NCBI GenBank assembly: GCA_934162625.1 | Contig: CAKPJM010000029.1 | Span: 1 to 17,839, forward strand | DNA length: 17,839 bases | Origin: an uncultured Clostridia bacterium | Lineage (GTDB): Bacteria > Bacillota > Clostridia > TANB77 > CAG-508 | Direction of reading: 5' to 3' | Shown: positions 14,390-17,839 of the stretch, in pieces | Layout: each line of letters opens with the position of its first letter | How positions within the stretch are numbered: the first letter of the stretch is position 1 | The notes under the pieces: generated by a model | What the model was told of the DNA's origin: nothing | The model's input: only the letters and a program-made list of their open reading frames with translations | Database searches by the model: none | Translations under genes and position numbers: made by a program

Positions 14390-15507
14390 ATTTTTTTATT
14401 ACTCCCTTCATTTTATCTTCTTGCTCTTCCATTTGTTTTAATAGTTCTAACTGTGCTTTTGCTCTTATTAAGTTGTGATTTTCTATATTTTTATCTACTG
14501 AAAAATATGTATCACCATTTAAATAATCTGCTAAAAATCTTATGCCATTTTCATAAGTCATCATCCAAACTCCGAAGTGGCAAAGTTTCCAATTCTCCTC
14601 GTGTGATTGTGTCTTTAAGTTCACTTAAGAATCCTTTAGTATATGCTTCAAATCTATTTATATCTATTTTAATTTTATCTAAGTCTTGTTCATCTTCTTT
14701 TGCTGTTGTAATTCCTGTTCTTAGTCCTTCTCCAAAATCATATGCTAATGCTCCTGGCATTACAGTGTCTAAATCTATTAGGCATACAGCTTTATCTGTA
14801 TCTTTATCGAATAATATATTGCTAAGTTTTGTATCATTATGTGTAACTCTTAAAGGTATTTCTTTATTTTCTAATTTTTTTGTAATTATATTTGTTTTAT
14901 TTAGTCTTTTTTCATCTGTAACAAAGTTAATTACTTCTTTAGCTAATTCAAACCTTTCTTTCCTTTGAGATAAGTTTTCTTCATTTGAAAGTGCTTCTCT
15001 TAATTGTTCTACTCTATTTGGTGTATAATGAAATTTAGGTATTATTTCATATAGTTCATCCGCTGGGAATCCATGTAAATGCTTTTGAAATTTTCCTGCT
15101 GCTTTCCCTGCTTCTGAAAGTATTTCCATATCTTCAGTAGTTAAATATGTTTTAGTATTATCTATAAACTCTTCCATTCTCCAATTGTCTTTGTATAAGC
15201 CATTTGGATTTTCATCTATTGGATCTATCATCTTTATAGTAAGCCTATCTGTTGTTTCTCCCTTTTCTTCCGCTTTTTTACTCATATAGCTTGTTACTTT
15301 TTTTATGTTTTCCATAAGCTCTGGTAAATTTGGAAATACATTTGTATTTACATATTGAAGGATATATTTTTTTGTCTCTCCATTTTCTTTTTTGTATTTT
15401 ATTGCATAGGTTTTATTTATATGTCCACTATTGCATTTTTCCAATTCTATTGGAGTTCCATCAATTTTAAAATTTTTTGCTATATTAATTAATTTTTCCT
15501 TATTCAT
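14379..15507 (-). CDS. NahK-like sugar kinase / APH-family phosphotransferase, read through a +1 frameshift at CGG
   Basis: A kinase of the aminoglycoside-phosphotransferase fold, closest in motifs to N-acetylhexosamine 1-kinase. The ATG (15507) is chosen over an in-frame TTG at 15534 because AGAGGTG lies 5 nt upstream. The catalytic loop HNDTKLSNILFD (from residue 223) and the metal-binding IDLDTVMPG (from 244) are intact. Codon 312 is CGG, and the zero frame ends 6 residues later. Shifting +1 gives ETLPL-GVWMMTYENGIRFLADYL and the usual C-terminal helices, for 375 residues in total. NahK relatives show G-x-x-MMTxExGxRFLxDYLxGD here. Its 3' end overlaps gltX. The substrate is inferred as N-acetylhexosamine, not proven. 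Confidence 0.9.
14571..14574 (-). other. +1 frameshift site CGGA in the NahK-like kinase gene
   Basis: The zero frame reads CCA CTT CGG AGT TTG. Skipping the C gives CCA CTT GGA GTT TGG ATG, that is P-L-G-V-W-M, the start of the conserved C-terminal segment. Confidence 0.92.
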
Positions 15508-15595
15508 CTTTGCACCTCTTAATACAAAATTCAACTTAATAATTATACTATTTATATACTTAAAAGTAAAGAACCACCGCAGTATCCAGCCATTA

Positions 15596-16141
15596 TTAAT
15601 TACTTTTCTCTTTAATTAACTTTTCATAACATTTTCTACATACTGGTATATAGTCTTTCTCACCTACAAGAATATCTCCAGATTTATTTGTTCCTTTATA
15701 ATATGTATATATTGCATTTTCATTTCTGCATATTTCACATACAGCAGTTAACATCTGCACATTATCTGACATGCATAAAAGATCTCCCATCTTTCCAAAT
15801 GGTTTTCTCTCAGCTGTTAGATTTAGTCCTGCTATAAAAAACTTTTTTCCTTTTTGAGCTAAATTATATAGTTCTTCTAAGTTTCCTTTTAAAAATTGAA
15901 ATTCATCTATAACATATACATCTGCGTCATAATTTTTTATTTCGCTTATATTATCTATCCCTATTGCATCTGTTTTATAGCCTTTTCTACTTACAACTTC
16001 AACATTAGAAAACCTATCATCTATTTTAGGTTTAAAAATCTTTATATTTTTTCCTGCTATTTGCTGTCTTTGTGCTTCGTCTAATATTTTTTGCGTCTTA
16101 CCACATTTCATAGGCCCTGTAAATACATTTATATCTCCCAC
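15596..16141 (-). CDS. tdk: Thymidine kinase, type II
   Basis: Phosphorylates thymidine with ATP in the pyrimidine salvage pathway. The 181-residue length is normal for the TK1-like bacterial family. The P-loop is GPMKCGKT (9-16) and the Walker B-like region is DEFQF (79-83), where Glu80 is the expected catalytic base. The zinc-binding lasso has Cys135, Cys138, Cys168 and Cys171. The start is GTG, because no upstream in-frame ATG exists and the first downstream ATG lies within the P-loop; GGAG lies ~11 nt upstream of it. A good promoter precedes it. The NahK-like kinase gene follows. No in-frame CGG is present, and the frame is intact. Confidence 0.95.
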   Translation of the reverse strand: MGDINVFTGPMKCGKTQKILDEAQRQQIAGKNIKIFKPKIDDRFSNVEVVSRKGYKTDAIGIDNISEIKNYDADVYVIDEFQFLKGNLEELYNLAQKGKKFFIAGLNLTAERKPFGKMGDLLCMSDNVQMLTAVCEICRNENAIYTYYKGTNKSGDILVGEKDYIPVCRKCYEKLIKEKSN

Positions 16142-16190
16142 TTTTATTACATCTCCATTATATTATTTTTCACATTTGTTACTATATTGT

Positions 16191-16220
16191 ATTATAATAT
16201 ATATTATATTTTTTTGTAAA
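16191..16220 (-). promoter_or_regulatory. Sigma-A-type promoter of tdk
   Basis: A -35 box TTTACA (16220-16215) and a perfect -10 box TATAAT (16196-16191) are separated by 18 nt. Transcription would start ~45 nt upstream of the tdk GTG. Confidence 0.65.
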
Positions 16221-16297
16221 TATATTTTGCAATTTTATTGTTCACTATTAATTATAATAGTGAATGTTACGAACAAATTATTAGTGTAATTTCTTTG

Positions 16298-16326
16298 AAG
16301 GCGGGCGATTAAAATCGCCCCTACAA
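16298..16326 (-). repeat. Short GC-rich repeat, family R2 copy b
   Basis: GGGCGATT pairs with AATCGCCC around a 2 nt loop, followed by the shared tail CCTACA. It is the best-paired copy of R2. Confidence 0.85.
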
Positions 16327-16351
16327 CGTTTGCAATATATTTGGCATTTTT

Positions 16352-16374
16352 GGCGTATGCAATACGCCCCTACA
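16352..16374 (-). repeat. Short GC-rich repeat, variant R2c
   Basis: GGCGTAT pairs with ATACGCC around GCA, followed by the same CCTACA tail. The hairpin sequence differs from R1 and R2a/b but the tail is kept. Confidence 0.75.
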
Positions 16375-16386
16375 TTATTCAAATTT

Positions 16387-16417
16387 AAAAATTCTAGGGA
16401 CAATCCCTAGAATTTTT
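16387..16417. repeat. Short hairpin, S-family end sequence
   Basis: A perfect 14 bp stem, AAAAATTCTAGGGA/TCCCTAGAATTTTT, with a 3 nt loop. It corresponds to the outer end of the S repeats without their middle. Confidence 0.75.
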
Positions 16418-16429
16418 TAGATGTTTTTT

Positions 16430-16456
16430 CGGGCAGACACAGGGCCTGCCCCTACA
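16430..16456 (-). repeat. Short GC-rich repeat, family R1 copy c
   Basis: It is identical over its GGGCAGACACAGGGCCTGCC core and CCTACA tail to the copy in the tgt leader. Confidence 0.88.
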
Positions 16457-16511
16457 TTTTTGGCAATTTTTACTGTGCGTTGCAGGTCTCTAAGGATAGC
16501 AACCAATAAAA

Positions 16512-16549
16512 TAAAAAACAGCATAGCACCATTTTTGGGTACTACGCTG
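16512..16549 (-). terminator. Intrinsic terminator, minus strand
   Basis: On the minus strand, CAGCGTAGTACC pairs with GGTGCTATGCTG, including two G-U wobbles that exist only in this orientation, followed by TTTTTT. It probably ends the transcript of the FGE-like gene, ~215 nt after its stop codon. Confidence 0.85.
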
Positions 16550-16681
16550 AATACAAAAGAAATTTTTTGAATTATTTGCTATATTAATTTTTGGCCTTCG
16601 GCTAATTAAGTATGTTAAAAAAAATTTACACACTAATCTTTACAAGCTTCTTGAAAACTCCAAACTCATCTCGACAAGCTC

Positions 16682-16740
16682 AAAATTCAGGACAGTCCCC
16701 TTTTGTTATTCAACAAAAGAGGGACTGTCCCTAGAATTTT
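16682..16740. repeat. Long hairpin repeat, family S, copy 3
   Basis: AAAATTC and GAATTTT close the ends. The inner arms AGGACAGTCCCCTTTTGTT and AACAAAAGAGGGACTGTCCC match copy 2 almost exactly. It lies 24 bp after the FGE-like gene. Confidence 0.87.
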
Positions 16741-16763
16741 TTATCGCTATTCAGGGCTCAGCT

Positions 16764-16893
16764 CTACCTTATATAAAGTGTGAGACGAGACCCGTAGCCT
16801 ATGACGATGGTGCTCGGAGTGTAGTAGTCAGTGTAGGACGCAGAATAGCTGCCGCTGCCGCAATAACCCCCACGATAAACTCGGCTGCTGGTG
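16764..16893 (-). other. Putative DGR variable region at the 3' end of the FGE-like gene
   Basis: Codons here switch from A/T-ending to C-ending: TAC ACC AGC AGC, TGC GGC AGC GGC AGC, TAC TAC, and AGC ACC ATC GTC. This is what random replacement of the adenines in AAC/AAY codons of a template repeat would leave. Conserved non-A segments (CGT GGG GGT; GGG TCT CGT CTC) lie between. The position, a C-terminal lectin-like fold ending GSRLTLYI, is the classic DGR target layout. Confidence 0.6.
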
Positions 16894-17839
16894 TAGGGTT
16901 CCTTCTTTGTAAGTGTCCATTCATATCGATTTCCAGCTAAGTCGTATATATTTTTGGTTAAGTCATAAGTATCTGTTGTTCCTTTATATGCTGAGCCTGA
17001 TAGGTCGGGAGTTGTTGTGTATGTGCTTGTTGCTCTTTTTGTAGTTCCATATCCTGTAAATGTCATTATTGTATCCCATTCTTTACTTGTTATCATTGAA
17101 CTAAATACATTGCTATTATTTCCATATAGGTCTTTTTGGGCTTTATATAAACCATACCATTGATAACTATAAGATTTATTATTTGGTAATCTTGTTTGTG
17201 TTGTTAATACTGTTGCTCCTTTTTGGCTTCCTATTGTTCCATTATTTATTGTTGTTTCATATCTTCCTACGTAAAATCCTTTATATTTATTTATACTTGT
17301 TTCTATTGCTGTTTTATCTTGATCATATTTAAAGTCATTGGCATAATTGTAATAACTATTTCCATTACTATCTGTGCCATAAAGGTAGTCTAATGTGGCT
17401 TGTGAATCATATTCTGCATTACTTTTACTGTAAGTACCTGTTAATGGGCCAAAGCTGTCTTCTGTATAGTTTTCTTCTGTACATGGCATGAATACATATT
17501 CATTTGCTCCTTCTTTTATTACTAGTCCTCCTGATATTGTGTTTTCTCCGCTTACTGTTGATACTTCAAATCCTGTTGGTATTGGGGCTATATATTCTCC
17601 TTCTTTTAATACTGCTTTTATTTTTCCTGCATCTACTGCTGTTTTTATATCTGAATTTGCATCTGTTGCTAAGTCTTTATATTTTATTACTCCTACTGTT
17701 TCTGGTAAGTCTGCTATTGTTTCTGTATAGCTTGAAGGTACATCGTCTCCTGATGGTGGAGTAGTTGGAGTATCTCCTCCTGGGGTTTGTCCTCCTCCTT
17801 TTCCAGTATATTCTATTGTTCCATCTGCTGATACTGTAA
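16764..17839 (-). CDS. FGE-sulfatase/C-type-lectin-fold protein (N-terminus beyond window)
   Basis: 357 residues are visible; the 5' end is missing. The visible N-terminal part has a Gly/Pro/Thr-rich linker (GGGQTPGGDTPTTPPSGDD), as in secreted proteins. From about GLVIKEGANEYVFMPCTEEN onward it follows the formylglycine-generating-enzyme-like fold: FYVGRYETTI, YQWYGLYKAQ, SKEWDTIMTFTGYG, NIYDLAGNRYEWTLTKKE, then RVYRGG...GSRLTLYI at the end. The typical catalytic Cys pair of true FGE is not obvious, so it is more likely a binding protein of this fold. The last ~130 bp have much higher GC and many C-ending codons, as in a DGR variable region. No in-frame CGG was seen. Confidence 0.85.
   Translation of the reverse strand, partial: TVSADGTIEYTGKGGGQTPGGDTPTTPPSGDDVPSSYTETIADLPETVGVIKYKDLATDANSDIKTAVDAGKIKAVLKEGEYIAPIPTGFEVSTVSGENTISGGLVIKEGANEYVFMPCTEENYTEDSFGPLTGTYSKSNAEYDSQATLDYLYGTDSNGNSYYNYANDFKYDQDKTAIETSINKYKGFYVGRYETTINNGTIGSQKGATVLTTQTRLPNNKSYSYQWYGLYKAQKDLYGNNSNVFSSMITSKEWDTIMTFTGYGTTKRATSTYTTTPDLSGSAYKGTTDTYDLTKNIYDLAGNRYEWTLTKKEPYTSSRVYRGGYCGSGSYSASYTDYYTPSTIVIGYGSRLTLYIR

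Larger units (their letters stand above)
16142..16763. other. Gene-free region packed with hairpin repeats
   Basis: No credible gene. It holds the tdk promoter, three short R-family repeats, two S-family hairpins and one clear intrinsic terminator, each listed separately. The rest is AT-rich without recognisable structure. No reverse transcriptase or template repeat of a DGR was seen. Confidence 0.7.

Noticed and set aside
3497..14574. Treating the six split genes as pseudogenes or as pairs of separate genes
   Set aside because: Each has exactly one lesion of the same kind at the same codon, the remainder is well conserved, and ribosome-binding sites are missing at the would-be second starts.
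3604..14574. CGG simply reassigned to another amino acid (Trp or Gln, as reported in some low-GC Firmicutes)
   Set aside because: Reassignment would not change the reading frame; all six sites need a +1 shift to restore homology.
15508..15534. TTG start of the NahK-like kinase at 15534
   Set aside because: The ATG at 15507 has a well-placed AGAGGTG, whereas the TTG has none.
6452..16456. Repeats taken as a CRISPR array
   Set aside because: Copies are scattered over 10 kb, in both orientations, without regular spacers.

Overview
The window is AT-rich and codes almost entirely on the minus strand. Gene content (FtsK/SpoIIIE, RsmD, YetF-like DUF421 with DUF4363, QueA/Tgt, a long GltX, type II thymidine kinase) and strong intrinsic terminators fit a low-GC Clostridia-type Firmicute, probably an uncultured gut lineage. 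No tRNA, rRNA or CRISPR array is visible.

Layout, read along the minus strand from right to left: (1) the 3' part of a secreted FGE/C-type-lectin-like protein whose last ~130 bp look like a diversity-generating retroelement variable region; (2) a ~620 bp intergenic region packed with hairpin repeats; (3) tdk, a NahK-like sugar kinase and gltX, the last two overlapping; (4) a 238 bp gap with two hairpin structures; (5) a tight cluster of DUF951, a membrane-anchored HEXXH protein, queA, tgt and a WG-repeat membrane protein; (6) the only plus-strand gene, a YvlD/holin-like membrane protein, flanked by repeats and terminators; (7) a DUF421-DUF4363 pair; (8) rsmD, a DivIVA/V-ATPase-H-like coiled coil, ftsK and a long coiled-coil protein cut by the window edge.

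The main result is a coding anomaly. Six genes (ftsK, the DUF421 gene, tgt, the HEXXH protein gene, the DUF951 gene and the NahK-like kinase gene) each appear broken by exactly one +1 frameshift. In all six, the break is at an in-frame CGG codon: dropping the C, or reading CGGN as one unit, restores a conserved protein with glycine (GGN) at that point. I found no other in-frame CGG codon in any gene of the window, and genes without CGG (rsmD, queA, gltX, tdk, DUF4363, the WG protein and others) are intact. The CGG triplet is common in the other two codon phases (AGC GGA, GCG GAT, ACG GCA and so on) and is harmless there. The effect is therefore codon-phase specific, which points to translation: CGG is probably unassigned for Arg and CGGN is decoded as glycine with a +1 shift, perhaps by a tRNA-Gly with an expanded anticodon loop. 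The tRNA itself is not in this window, so the mechanism is inference; the pattern is read directly from the sequence.

Secondary points of interest are the putative DGR variable region, three families of short hairpin repeats, and a GC-rich ~106 nt palindromic RNA candidate after gltX.
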